Source: Aurelia coerulea
Taxonomy: Eukaryota; Cnidaria; Scyphozoa; Semaeostomeae; Ulmaridae
Assembly (NCBI GenBank): GCA_039566865.1
Contig: CM076952.1
Span: 16,202,501 to 16,266,500 of the forward strand
DNA: 64,000 nucleotides
Direction of reading: 5' to 3'
How positions within the stretch are numbered: the stretch's first letter is position 1; the number at the start of each line of letters is the position of its first letter. The translations under genes and the position numbers were made by a program. A model generated the notes under the pieces. It did no database searches, was not told the DNA's origin, and saw only the letters and a program-made list of their open reading frames with translations. Below are positions 9,700-21,210 of this stretch, in pieces.

Positions 9700-10510
9700 T
9701 GAAGGGCGGGGCTAGATTGTTCTTGGCTACATTTTGGGTAGGGGTCTGCCGCGAGCACGTTCAAAATGGTATCGCTGGCTAGACCAATTTTGACCGTTCC
9801 CTAGTAGACTTATGACGATGAGTCCCTTGTATCCCTGCGGTACCTTGCTCACAGGGACTCATAATGAAACAGTTAAAAACCTGACCCTATCTTCTGCATT
9901 CGATTGATCGAATCTGGATCGAACGACTGCTTCGGCTCTGTTCAACGGTCACTCCTCAGAAAGAAAATGCGATAGAAACCACGGTAAGCAGACACTTAAT
10001 CAACAAAACTTGGTATTCATCGGAAGAAGAAAGTTCACTTTACCTGGTGAGTGCAAAATAAGTCTTTTAATGCTGCAATTTCCAAGTTTTTAAGACCAAG
10101 ACATATCAGAGAAATCTTCAAGTACCTGCTGCAGCAACTTCCTTCAAATTTAGTAAGCTGCGTCAATCGAATTGAAGGTTCGAAACTGATTGTTCTTCGC
10201 CAAATCTCGCATTCTGATTGGTATGCTAGGAATCCCAGCATATTAGGCCTAAATAGGGTCAATTTTTTCAGAGTAATATTATGAGTCTCTGTTGACTGAA
10301 GCGCCATCAAGAAGTCAAAGAGCACAGGGAAACAAGAGACTCATCGTCATAAGTCTAGTTCCCTAGACCAATATTGTCAAATATGATACCCTTGGTCCCA
10401 AAAATTGATAACACGACCGTTCCCTAGACCAACAATATTCAATGTTCCCTAGATCAAAATTGCAAAAAAGCATACCCTTGCTAGCGGCACATCCCCAGGT
10501 ACCTTTTCCA
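9700..10510. repeat. Repeat region with GTTCCCTAGACCAA units, split by a MITE
   Basis: The motif GTTCCCTAGA(C/T)CAA occurs several times after 10358 (for example 10420 and 10445) and once, interrupted, before 9805. The flanking text 'TACCCTTGCTAGCGGCACAT' resembles the block 'ACCCTTAAAAACGGCACATC' inside the G-run element at 15102-15434, so a related older repeat probably surrounds the MITE. The outer limits are guesses. Confidence 0.4.
9805..10357. mobile_element. MITE with 9-bp target duplication GTTCCCTAG
   Basis: The ends are TAGACTTATGACGATGAGTC and its reverse complement, with about 40 bp of imperfect TIR (continuing CCCTTGTATCCCTG against TCTTGTTTCCCTGTG). It is flanked on both sides by GTTCCCTAG (9796-9804 and 10358-10366), and the flanks join into the GTTCCCTAGACCAA unit seen intact elsewhere, confirming the insertion. 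A 9-bp duplication is usual for Mutator-like elements, so a MULE-type MITE is the first guess. The length is 553 bp and there is no transposase. Related partial sequences occur near 18510-18680 and 45600-45660. Confidence 0.8.
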
Positions 10511-12118
10511 TGGAAGAACCATGAGAAAGGATTGGCCAATTTAATCAGCTCAAATTTAGACGCAGAATTTTACCAAGAGTTTTGCTTAGATATGAAGGGA
10601 AGAATACCCATTCAATCAGAGAATTTTTTACTCTCCCGGTAAAATTCCAAAGAGGTGAGGCTCTTATCTTATTAGCATTTTCAAGAATTTTAGCGGTTTT
10701 AACAAGCAAATGCTTTCTCTTACGATTACTGAATCATGTTTCTCATGTGAAGGTATTGTGTCAGTTGTAAATAAGAGATAAAAATCAGTTGGAAAACAAA
10801 CAACGCTAACTTTTTGAAAGCAGATGTAGGTGGTGGGATAATGTTTGCTGCTTAACTCGTGTGATGTGAAGATGAATCAAATAGAGCTGAACACTACCAT
10901 TATAATCTAAAAGAATTCGCATAACAGAGCAAACGTATTCTCAATCAAAGTGCAAGTTTGATGCCATTTATTTGCTTCGCAGGTGGCTAAATTCAGATTA
11001 AGTAATTCAACGATACTCCTTTCAAGCTGTGTTCTAGTCAAAGATATGCTGTGCTAATAAAGGAGCAAATGAAATAGGCCACATGTGATACAGATCCTGG
11101 CAAAGAATGCTTTAAGTAATTGTTCCTTGAAAAACAATCTGACTTATGTCTTTGCAGTTTTCTATGGTGATTTTTGCAGATTTAAAATCGGTATAGACAG
11201 ACGTTGTTCTCTATTTTCATAACGATTCATTCATTCAGGCAACTTACTTATCGTTCTTATCTCGTGGTATATGATTAGAGACCAACGATATAACGAGCGA
11301 AAAGATGCTGATGCATGCTCTCATTCATAGACAAGACTTCCTTGATAATTTCTCCAAAACATGAAATGCTCTAAACCAATCTTTGGACGGGAGAGAACTG
11401 GAATGATGTGCACTGGGACACCGCCAAGTTGAAAACAAGCAAGACCAAAGCCAAGTATTTGCAGTCAAATATCACCATGCAAAAAACTCGTCAAACATCG
11501 TCATCCATCATTAGCAAATTCAGGCAAATTTTGCAATTTATTACGATCATGACTAATAGTGAATGTACTGGGTGATTAGGAAAAGCAAACACGTTTGGTG
11601 GGCTGTTGAATAATAAGTGTGTGGGCGATATTCAAAAACTAAAATGTTTATCTATAAGTCAAAGGCTAACTTTATAGATATGAAAATTTCCTTTGATGAA
11701 ATCGCTCATCATTTAGACCCATAAATTAGGAAAATGCTTCACGCTAGAGAGCCTTTCTTTCAAGATCTAAGTGATTTTGACATTTCTGGAGAAGAACGAC
11801 AATGAATGTGTTTGAAGCAATCTCATTCTTGACTCTCGTGTGTCATAAATCAGGCACCATTTGCCCATCATAGAAAGTTTAACTTGCTTGCAGCCCTGCT
11901 TAATTTGAGAAAATTTAGCTTGCTAACAGGGGTAACGCTAAAACGAGGCAGTTCATGAGAGGGTTGAACAATTCAAACGGTCAAAACACATGCACGCTAT
12001 AAATGAGTCAACCGAGCCATTTAATCACCTCCCTTCATCAACAGCAGCATTAACACACTTCGACCGGCAAATGTGCTTTCAGATGAATTTCCCCTGAAGT
12101 GCAAAATATCGTACTCAC
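10511..12118. other. No recognisable feature
   Basis: About 1.6 kb of AT-rich sequence. The longest frames are 61-66 codons with no motif. I found no repeats or paired ends. Confidence 0.5.
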
Positions 12119-12120
12119 TA

Positions 12121-12706
12121 CCGGGTGTCCCAAACAAAAGTATACAGATTTGGTTGACTTCAGCGATGGTGAATTCAGCTTTATTCAGTGTCTAATTGCT
12201 CTTAAAATGTTCCTCGATAGTTAATTTGAACATGGATACCTTGTTTGTTGGTATTGGTGCTCTGAGAGCAGAAATATCAATCTTGAAAGCTCAAGTTTGT
12301 GTCCATCTGCAAATCAGAGCTTTGGCCTTTTGGCCTAAGCAAGTTCCTGAGGTAACCGAAATTAAGAACTGAAATTAATGAAAATTAAGAAACTGCCCCA
12401 TGGGTGACTAGGGGGTAATGGAATAACACCGGATCCAATATTGTTCAAATTTTATCGAGGCTATCGCCTCTGTGCCTTAGGAATTTGCTTAGGCCAAAAG
12501 GCTAAAGCTCTGGTTTGCAGGAAGACGCAAATTTGAGCTTTGAAGATTAACATCTCTGATCTCAAAGCACAAATACCAACAAACGAGGTATCCATGTTCA
12601 AGTTTAACTATTGAGGAACATTTTAAGAGTGATTAGACATTGATTGAAGCTAAATTCGCATCGCTGGAGTCAATAAAATCTGTATAAATTTTTTTGGGAC
12701 ACCCGG
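12121..12706. mobile_element. Mariner-like foldback MITE, long arms, TA-flanked
   Basis: It starts CCGGGTGTCCCAAACAAAAG and ends TTTTTTTGGGACACCCGG, with TA immediately outside both ends (12119-12120 and 12707-12708). The arms are about 250 bp each: 'GTTCCTCGATAGTTAA', 'TTGGTATTGGTGCT' and 'CCTTTTGGCCTAAGCAA' on the left all return in reverse complement on the right. Only a short loop is not duplicated. TA duplication plus this terminus fits a Tc1/mariner-type non-autonomous element. Relatives of the same subfamily are 40478-40965 (right end) and 56598-57525 (left part). Confidence 0.9.
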
Positions 12707-12708
12707 TA

Positions 12709-13089
12709 CATTTCTGTTGTTAAGAAACAATAGATTTTGCTTCTTGATTGACATTTCTTTCTAGCCAGAGAATCAAATCAGTTAGAAAAGTAGCATGCAA
12801 CCTTGCTGTAGAAAGATCAAACTTTAAAGATTCATTTCTAACCAGTCCTCAGTGCGCTAAATAAATTGCAAAAAAAATCCATTGTCATTTATTTACACGT
12901 GGTAATCAATTAATAAAATGTTACTGCTTTTCGGCCATGTTAAAAAGAACCTAATTGCAAAACTAATTACAAATTAATTTTATCAAGTATACATAAAGTT
13001 AAATTAAATAATGTCTCCTTAATAACAGAAATAAAATGCTATGCTTGGGATGTTAGTAGCTTCATTTTGAGTTTGCGACCGAAGCTCGA
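12709..13089. other. No recognisable feature
   Basis: Sequence between a foldback element and a LINE fragment with no structure I can support. Confidence 0.5.
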
Positions 13090-13327
13090 AAGAGTTTATG
13101 TTTGCATCAATTCAGTATCTAAACTATTCCATTTTGTTCCCTCCATAAGCGAAACAATTCTGTCCACCACTCTTTCTCAGAAATGGAACTCTCGAGTCAC
13201 AACGTGTATTGCGCAGCACACGAGGACAAGTCTGAGAATTTCTGACAAATAGATCTTGCATGTAGTCTGTTGCTAGCTTGCTCAGCGACTTGAAACTAGC
13301 TTTGCAGCTTCTTGTTTCGCGACGCAA
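13090..13327 (-). pseudogene. LINE C-terminal fragment, minus strand
   Basis: The minus-strand frame reads 'SLSKLATDYMQDLFVRNSQT' followed by 'RVLRNTRCDSRVPFLRKSGG' and 'QNCFAYGGNKMEW'. It lines up with the C-terminal region of the copy at 50773-51801 (LATLFERLSDNGIRVLRNTN..., QRCFAYRGARLW). Only about 70 residues survive. Confidence 0.75.
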
Positions 13328-15101
13328 GAAATAAAGAGAAGTCCCAGCAGGCGCAACAGCAGAGGTGGCACTGGCGCATCGTATCTAGCATTAGAAATTA
13401 TTTCAAGAAGCAGTGCCCATTACATGAATGACCTTCATATTAAATGAAAGTTGACTTTTGGGCCGCAAGGGATCATGGTTATCTGCAGGTCTTTAAGGCT
13501 CTGATGAGCCAGGGTCCAAATAAAACTCATGTCGTGTCTATCAAAACCATGCCATTGCGTCATGAAACGCAAGTTTGTCTTTTGTGCAGCGTCAAGACAC
13601 GCTTCAGAAATGAATTCAACATTAAGCGAGAAGATTTTTTTGAAGATGTCTTTTTATATCATTCTCCATTCGGATTTCACATGTTTTACCTTTAGAAATA
13701 ATTTGATCAAAAGATACACAAATTGTTCAGTAGAAACTCTTAATAAGAATTGAGCTGTGAGGTCGCCAAGAATTATGAAACTCTATAATAGGACAAGAAT
13801 ATTTTGAAACTTTCCTTTTCGACATGGAAATCCTTGGCACATTTTCACTTAACGTTTATACTTGTTTGTTTCTGCTGCTTAATTTCCAGAAAGTGACATG
13901 ACAAGGCTATCTCAAAACTTTCTTGTAGATAATGGACACAAGGTCACAGGATGCATATGCAGAAAGCTTATCCATCAACCTCCTAATAAACCCTTGAGGA
14001 ACCTTTGATACACAAATATTGAGGATTCTAAGAAACTTTCAGTATTGCGTCAAGTTTATACTTTCTCATAAATTACCGTACAGTCGAAATTTTTAGGATT
14101 TTCCAAACTTGTTTATGCAACTTTAAGGTCCCACCTGGTACGATAAAGCTGCATCTTATGAATCGAAAAAACAAAGTAACTCCAGGGAAATACCTGCCAA
14201 GTGTGTCATGACTTTCCTGTAAATATCTCTATTCGAAAATTCTTCTCCAGAATCAAGAATCCAGTCAACTCCTTTGAGAACTTCCTTTTCATGGCTGAAT
14301 TTATACATGGTCATGTTTCGACACTGAATTCCTTCAAGGTATCTTTGTGTTCAGTGTATCTCTGTGTATTCAGCGTATATCTGTTTGTGTGTGTGAGATA
14401 TGTCGATTGTCAGTTCAGTGGAACTGCATGAGAGATCTTGCAATAGAAATAGCGGGCAGATCGATTTAACGCAGCCAAATCAAATCATCCATCCATTTTG
14501 ATCCTACTTTTTGCATGACACTTCATCAAAACTAAGTCTGTATCTCGATTTTTGCATTTTAAAAGCCATATTTATCGAGCAGTGCTAAATAGGTCCATAG
14601 CGGATGAGATCAATTGCTTTTCTGCTCAACTGATTATGTTACAATCAACTGAAAACATGTGCTACTGCGAACCGCCCGCGCGTAAAGTCGGTCAACTGCA
14701 GACGTAAAGACAAAAAGTGATTGATCAAGGCCGCTTTCATCCATGAACTCGAACATTGTTATTGTTAGCGCGCGGCTTTCATGCTATGTACTCAAAAACC
14801 AAACAGAGATGATCTTTCGATCAATTGAAATGTTTTATCAAGATTATATTTGAGTCCATAGTTGATTCTAAATCACCTTAGAGAGATTAAGTGTTGAGAA
14901 AAAATCTTACATCACTTTCTCGTATGCACAAATATACTTCCTTGCCCTTTCATGTCTATGCAATCACAACGCACCTGATTTGATTGACTGACATATAGGC
15001 ACGTATCTGCAAACTAGACTGCTATGAGGTGTCATATATTATCAAAAACACTTAAATTTTCCTATGTTCCAGCTTCTTTTGGCCAGGATTGTAGGCAAGA
15101 T
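13328..15101. other. Mostly featureless; a diverged GTTTCTTA-type MITE relic near 13770-14110
   Basis: Scattered similarity to the 35525-35911 element (GGAAATCCTTG...TTTTCACTT and TCTAAGAAACTTTCAGT) suggests an old interrupted copy at 13770-14110. Otherwise no coding, RNA or tandem signal. A CTGATGAG at 13502 was checked for a hammerhead ribozyme core and lacks the partner GAAA and stems. Confidence 0.4.
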
Positions 15102-15434
15102 GCCCGGGGGGGGGGGGGGTACTTGACCTAAATTTGTACGGGGTGTGCCCACGAAAAAAATTTGTTTTACCCTGCTCCAGAATTTTTCGCTCAAAATGAT
15201 AACCTGTTCTAGAAAAAGTTGGTGAAAAGTATACTCAAAAGCATGAAATTTGACCGAAAAACGACCCGATCTAGCAGAATATTCCCCTTTGACATGCTTT
15301 GAAAACCTGCTCTAGAAAAATTGCCTCATTTTGATACCCTGTGCTAGAAAAAAGTAGTGAAAACGATACCCTTAAAAACGGCACATCCCCGTTGGACAAA
15401 TATACTAAGTACCCCCCCCCCCCCCCCGGGGGGC
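15102..15434. mobile_element. G-run hairpin repeat, GCCCGGGGGG termini
   Basis: The left end reads GCCCGG followed by a G run and TACT; the right end reads AGTACC, a C run, then CCGGGGGGC, so the termini pair as an inverted repeat of about 20 bp. Inside, the phrase 'CTGCTCTAGAAAAA' or a close variant (CTGCTCCAGAATTTT, CTGTTCTAGAAAAA, CTGTGCTAGAAAAA) recurs about four times at roughly 50-80 bp spacing. There is no coding capacity. The TSD was not resolved. Confidence 0.6.
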
Positions 15435-16719
15435 AGGATGCAGAAAAAACCGAGGTCACAATGGGGTTCCAGTATAGTTTGTAAAAATAGCCAATTAGGT
15501 AATGAGGTTCATTTCATACTTGGATGCGCAGTCAACCAAGAATTGTAGAAGATAAGGATGTGTCTCTTGAAACTATAAATGGTAGCTTTGGTATTCAATG
15601 GCCTTCAATAAGATAGGGTTGACGATGAAATATTAGTTAAAATGCTTAGTAGCATGCGTATCACAACAAATGCCGCAATAGACCTTTTAGCTATTCTGAA
15701 AAGAATCAGAATCGAACGATATTTGGCTACATTTGGTAGAATTTTCGAATGTGCACAATAGTGTTAGATGCTCTAACGCCACTCGATCAAACGTCGCGTA
15801 TAAAAATAACGCTCGATCCAGGTTCTTTTGCAGAATAGCAAAAAGGTCTATTATTGCTTTTACATATGTTTGGAAGTTGATGCTTGTTGCACTTTATTTA
15901 GAGTATTCATATCCTGTACGATTCAGCCAATAGTTCTATAGACTAGTCCTAAAATATTTATTTCCAAATGTCGACTGCCTCAAGCAAACAAGTGTTGGTC
16001 GTGCTTTTTGCCATAAATCATAAATCTGTTGGGTTCTTTTTTTTTAAGATCCTTAATCAATACAAAGTTGCAGAGCCGATTGCAACAGCAACTGTAACAA
16101 AAAGCAGAAACAACATTTTCAGCTCTCAGACTAGATTTATTACATGATGAGTCCGAATTTTCCCTTAGTTTCCCCCAAAAATTCCCCCACATTTACCCAT
16201 TCTGCTTCAATGAACTTTCAGAGGAAACAGTTAATAACCATTCAATTCAATGGAGTAAAACTTAGACGAATGTCATCAGTCTATCTCCACCCTTGTATAT
16301 GTCTACGCTCGGAACAGATATTTCAAAACTTGGCCCCTTTGAAGTGAAAGTCAGCATCAAGATGACTATCTCTTGGCAGTCGGCCCACGGATTTAGTCAC
16401 CATTTCCTGTGTAGTCCTTATTTCTTTGCACTTCCTATGTTAATAAAGTTAATAATTCTAATTTGTGAAAAAACACTTTTTTAATCAAGTTTTACGTTAG
16501 AAATTTATCACAAATGCTGCTGGAGTCTAGCCAACCAGAATGCTTTTGCATCCGAACTTAAAGAATCTACTTGAAAATTTCTCAAGTAAAGGTAATTGAG
16601 TTGAAAGAGACTAGAATGATGAAATTATCAGGGTTCGACAGTAACGACGCACGCATGGGGGGAAAACTTGTACATTTTGAGCCTCCTAGCTCCCTGCAGC
16701 AGATGCCATTCCTTAGATC
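15435..16719. other. No recognisable feature
   Basis: AT-rich sequence with frames of 60-70 codons lacking motifs. No repeats found. Confidence 0.5.
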
Positions 16720-17317
16720 TTAACCCTATTTTGGTTGCAAATTTGCCCCCCCCCCCTAGTAGACTTTCTGTTATAACTCTGCCAGAAGAACAAACAATTA
16801 TGGCCCGGAAACTTTGTGACTTTTTGCTGCTACTTATTGTGCAATGACTGAAGAAATTTTACAAAAATATTATAACAAATGAGGGGGAGGGAGACAATCT
16901 TCCGGAACTGACTCTGTCAAAATTGCCACTTCTCAAATATTAGTTTTCGCGAGAAAAATAGCAAAATTGCAATATTTTGCAAATATATTTTGCAGGGTAG
17001 TGTTATTTGATGTAATATATCATAATTTTCATGTTTGGATGGAAATTGTGCTCAAAATTAAATTTTATCGCATTTTTCCTGATTTTGACCGATTTTGCCA
17101 CTTATTGAACACAAAAAGAAAAATGCGGACGCAAGCAATAATGACGGCTAATTTTAGGTTAATTTTTATATCCTCGTAACGTACATGCCTGGAGCTATTA
17201 GTGCAACAAATCTGGTTGCTCTATCTATCTCCAGTCAAGAGTTAGGCAGGGGTCTTTTTTGCCCCCCCCCCCAACCAAAATAGGACGTGTCAGATAGCCC
17301 AACCATTATGGGGTTAA
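16720..17317. mobile_element. TTAA-flanked G-run element, copy 1
   Basis: The element begins TTAACCCTATTTTGGTTGC followed by a C run, and ends with a C run, AACCAAAATAGG and finally GGGGTTAA, with TTAA at both borders (16720-16723 and 17314-17317). The right side has an extra stretch, GACGTGTCAGATAGCCCAAC, between the TIR core and the TTAA. It aligns along its whole length, in the same orientation, with 58097-58680. TTAA duplication is the signature of piggyBac-type transposition, so this is a candidate piggyBac-like MITE (inference). Confidence 0.8.
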
Positions 17318-17321
17318 ACAT

Positions 17322-17708
17322 TTGATTATCATTTCAAAAAACTTATGTATACAAACACTTCCTGATCTCAGGTTGCTAAATGACATCATCTTACGCAGTT
17401 TCTGCTCTGTCTCTGTGTTCAAGTTCAACGGAATGACCATGTCTCAGTTGAACCCACTGGCAAACTTGGCACAACTTCAAAAAATGTTAGATTACATCAA
17501 ACGATACGGAAATGACATTAAATTTGTCCAGAAAGACACACACACACACATTTCATTATTTGTACGACTACGACTACCAAATTCGGACCTTCCTTTGACT
17601 TATGAAATTAACAAAGAAAGAATAAGTGTCTCAGAAACTATAATCCCTTTCAGTGCGGTATTTACCGCTGGACTCACGAGCCTCTTAGCCCATATTATAT
17701 CAATGTAA
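17322..17708 (+). CDS. Orphan open reading frame of 128 aa, unrecognised
   Basis: This frame begins five bases outside the TTAA element. The first 40 residues are cysteine/leucine-rich and may be untranslated; the stretch from 'FNGMTMSQLNPLANLAQLQK' onward has a balanced composition, a (CA)n-encoded HTH stretch, and a hydrophobic C terminus 'AVFTAGLTSLLAHIISM'. I recognise no family, and there are no neighbouring exons or a clear promoter. Chance is the default explanation. It is listed because, outside repeats, it is the longest free-standing frame in the first third of the window. Confidence 0.2.
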   Translation: MIIISKNLCIQTLPDLRLLNDIILRSFCSVSVFKFNGMTMSQLNPLANLAQLQKMLDYIKRYGNDIKFVQKDTHTHISLFVRLRLPNSDLPLTYEINKERISVSETIIPFSAVFTAGLTSLLAHIISM

Positions 17709-19225
17709 TCTATAAGATTTGGGTTCCAGGGATGCTTTACCTTATTTTGTAAATCTTTCGTACAAAGTTCCTTAAAATATAATCGAAAGCAATCTAGGGC
17801 CTATCATTCGTCATTCAAAGCCAAAGTAATGGTTGGCGCTTCAAAAAATTGCCCAACGCTTGATCAGAGAATTGTGGGGGATTCCATTTTGGTGGGGGAG
17901 ACAAGCATTGGATTATGAGGAGTGTTCTAAGACAAAGTTACATGATTACACAAAGATGTCCTACAGGTGACGATCCAAAGAAATTTGCAATTTGCAAAGA
18001 AATCTCAGTGGATTTATGAATTAGAAAAAGTATCATACAATAATGATTTGATCGATGAAAGAAGGAAATGAGGGCCTGCTCATTCATATCATGGGTATAA
18101 GACCCAGCCTGAAAGAAAGACGTAGGTCTGGCATAGCCTCACTCCATTTAACGACTCATAAGTTACGCCCATTTCATTGAGTTGAATTGTTGTTGTTGTT
18201 GTCGCTCCACTGAGGGCCTTAGAACCATAGAGCTGTAAAACCAGACAAAATATCAATCGGCGAATGTTTTTCGTCACCGTCGTTTGGTGATCAGAATATG
18301 GTCCAGACGAAGGCGGTTTTTGCCTTTATGGCTAGAATGAGTACGAGTCTAAAATGAGTCTATTAGAATCAGTACGGAGCTATTTCGATTCTAGAAGCGT
18401 AGTTATAGTAGTTATGAGTCGTAGTTATAGCGTCCATCAGTTTATCAATAGCGATAACTACGAACTTGTAATCAGTCTAGGTCTGGCACCCACAAAAGCT
18501 TATTTTCACAGTTTTATTATGATTCTCTGTTGCTCAAGGTTCATGTTTCATCACTGTTTCATTATGAGTCTCAAGACTTGGGTCTGGTACCCAGCGAAGC
18601 TTGTTCACTGTTTCATTGTGAGTCTCTGTTGCTTAAGGCTTACCGCAGCAGGGAAACTAGGGACTTGGGTAATCAGTCTATCTAGGACCCTCACCAATAA
18701 AAATACTATCTTGAGCTTTTGAGTCTCTTTGAAAATCTTTGGATTTTTTATCAATAAGTAATTATAAAATTGCGGAGTTTTGTTTAGTAGGATTGGAAAA
18801 AACTTCAGATCGGTGGTTCAGCAAAGATGCTACCAACAGTGTTTTACTTAGCTCCCAGGGTAGCTTATTAACTCACAACGAAAAAATTGTCAGTTTTAAT
18901 TGGGATGGTTAACGTTTCAATACTTAGGGACAAGTAAAGCCATTAAATGCTCCATAGAAAAATCTTTCAGCAAGAAATAAGTCGTTCAGTGTTCTCATAA
19001 ATAGAGCTTCTTTTCTGCATCGTTAAATAATTTAAAAAAGTGTCAAGCAAAAATGAAGATATGTCCACTGAGACACGTCCGGATAATCTAAATTTGAAGA
19101 TGCATCTTGTTTTCTCCGAAAAAAAATTAACTCTGTTCATCAAGAACTTCTTCAAAGATTTCTCCGTCCACATCAAAGCGCCGCCATACCCGAAAACGGT
19201 AGGCGGCTGCCAAAATTATGCCCAG
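17709..19225. other. Dispersed low-copy repeat relics
   Basis: Near 18170-18480 the phrases 'GTTGTTGTCGCTCCA', 'TAGTTATAGCGTCCATCAGT' and 'GCGATAACTACGAACTTGTA' recur: reverse-complemented near 58740-58840, and the last two near 50650-50690. This points to a short dispersed element about 250-300 bp long, possibly SINE-like, but I could not find A and B boxes. 18510-18680 resembles parts of the 9-bp-TSD MITE. The 122-codon frame at 18354-18722 lies over these repeats. Confidence 0.4.
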
Positions 19226-19447
19226 TTTAAAGGCACACTGTCGTGGATGTGATTGGCTTGTCGTGATGTTGAAATCACTAACAAAGACCTGGCCTCTAAA
19301 TAATTACCAAGCCCTATGTCTGTGGATCACTTTGTTTCGAGAGTAAAGGGAGTCAGATCGTTATCGTCATCATAAGAAGCTTGTCTAGTTCTTTTCTTTG
19401 TTGTTGTCTTATTCGCCCAATCAGTGCCACGACAGTGTGCCTTTAAA
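19226..19447. mobile_element. Small MITE with TTTAAAGGCACACTG termini
   Basis: TTTAAAGGCACACTGTCGTG at 19226 is matched exactly in reverse complement at the right end (19427-19447), 21 bp in all. A second inner pairing (GGATGTGATTGG against CCAATCAGTGCC) lengthens the hairpin. The length is 222 bp and it is non-coding. The target duplication is ambiguous because TTTAAA is itself symmetrical. Confidence 0.85.
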
Positions 19448-21210
19448 GAGAATCGACATATCTATATCGAGTATCCGCTTAAAATAGGATAAAGAAACGC
19501 CCACACATCCATTGTTTCTTGAGCTACACAATGAAACAGCATGTGTCGAAGTTGTCAGATACAATAGACTTTGATTTCAACTTGGCCCGGCCAGCTTTTA
19601 ACTATGTCAACTCCCTTTAACGAAATGTCACTGCACGACCCCCAAACATCCTAGCGCATGCTCTGTAAGGTGACGATGAATTGAGGCTGTGACGTTTCAC
19701 TTTCACCCATGCACATGACAACGAGGAAGTGGTGTTTTTATATCATAAATCCACTCTGGAGGCACTTCAAATAGCTCTATTTTTGGTGACTGAAAACCTG
19801 AAATCAATACCATAGGTTCCAAATCCTAAATTGGCGTAAAAAGGTGAGTGTAAAATCATGTGGCCTACTTCTTTGACCTGAATGGCATGAGAGAAACCTT
19901 AGTTTTTTTGCTATAATTCTACCCTTGCACTTTCCAGGACCCTTTAATAGTTTTCGGAATACCAGCGTATTTTATATTTCAACTCATTTGTGGATGGATG
20001 TCATCATATTTCTAAATCGTAAAGAAGAACGAATAACTTTTGCTTGATACCAGACTGCAGAAATTCATAACATTTTTTGAAAATTATTCAAATCATATAA
20101 AGATTTAGAAATTACGATGGTTTAAGTTTTAATTTGTCTTGAACTCTTAAAACAGACGAAAATCTTCACATTCTAAAATTATTGAAGATTTCATAAAAAG
20201 CCAACGGTAGAACTATATTGAAATAGCTAAAAGTTTCTTTGAGGTCTCTCAGTTCAAAGAAATTGGTGATAGAGATTTACATTGACATTTTTAAAGATAT
20301 AGAACTCTGCTGAAATCAATGCTTACGTATGGACGAGAGCCGCAAATCCCGCAAATACGGAGAAAAAAAGATGCAGTATCAAAAATATCGGGATACGTAT
20401 GGAAGGGGCCTGAGAAACAGAGCGTCAACATTATGTCATTAATGGGGATACAAAGACCAGCATGCTTTGCACGAAGTCAGCGACTTGCGCTGCTCAGCTT
20501 CCAGAATAACTGACTGCACGAAATTCACAAAAAACAAAAAACAAATGGTGGCAAAAGCTGCTGGTCGTTGTGCTGCCACTAAAAAGACTCTTTTCTGAGA
20601 TTACAGCCATCATTTTGTTAAGTTAACTGCAACAACTGAGATATGATTTCAAACTAAAAACAGCTCACGAGCAAAAAGTTAAAGTGCTGAGGATTCACTG
20701 AGTTGTGAAATTCTTAAATGTTCATTCACTTAACATGCTCCACAAACAAGGCAACAAGCTGCTTTTGAAACGGTCCTTTGTACTTTTGCACAGTTTTTCA
20801 TGATACATCAATGCGCCCACCAACATGCATGGTTTGAAACAAAAATTTGTTGTAGCTCCACAGCTAAGTTTGCTTTGATCGACAAATAATTAAGAAATAA
20901 ATTTCCTCCAGGATTCATTCACAACGGAACAATGAACAATGTTATTTCTTAACTTGCTACTGTTGCTTTAGTTTCCGTGTGGTCTCAGTACTGGGAGAAA
21001 GACAAGATTGAAGAATGTTAAATAACATGACTTAAGGATTGCCCTGTTTCTTAATATTTTTAAAGTTGTGTTCATAAGAACCCTTTTGTGTTCAATGCTC
21101 AGTTAATTTCAAGATACATAAATTAACAGCTGTGACCTAACATAAAACAGTAGAACTTTACAAAACTAGGAGACTGGGATAGGAGTCTTGTTGCCTTGAG
21201 CTGATAGTTA
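19448..21210. other. No recognisable feature
   Basis: About 1.8 kb of AT-rich sequence before the 315-bp array. Short frames only. 'CGCAAATACGGAG' near 20350 and 'ATACGTATGGAAGGGGCC' near 20395 look faintly like transposon ends but do not pair. Confidence 0.45.

Noticed and set aside
13495..13545. Hammerhead ribozyme core (CTGATGAG at 13502)
   Set aside because: The required GAAA and pairing stems are missing. The 54-bp and 315-bp arrays were also checked and have no CTGATGA...GAAA core.
18354..18722. 122-aa frame
   Set aside because: It overlies dispersed repeats near 18400-18680. Serine/cysteine/leucine-rich with no motif.
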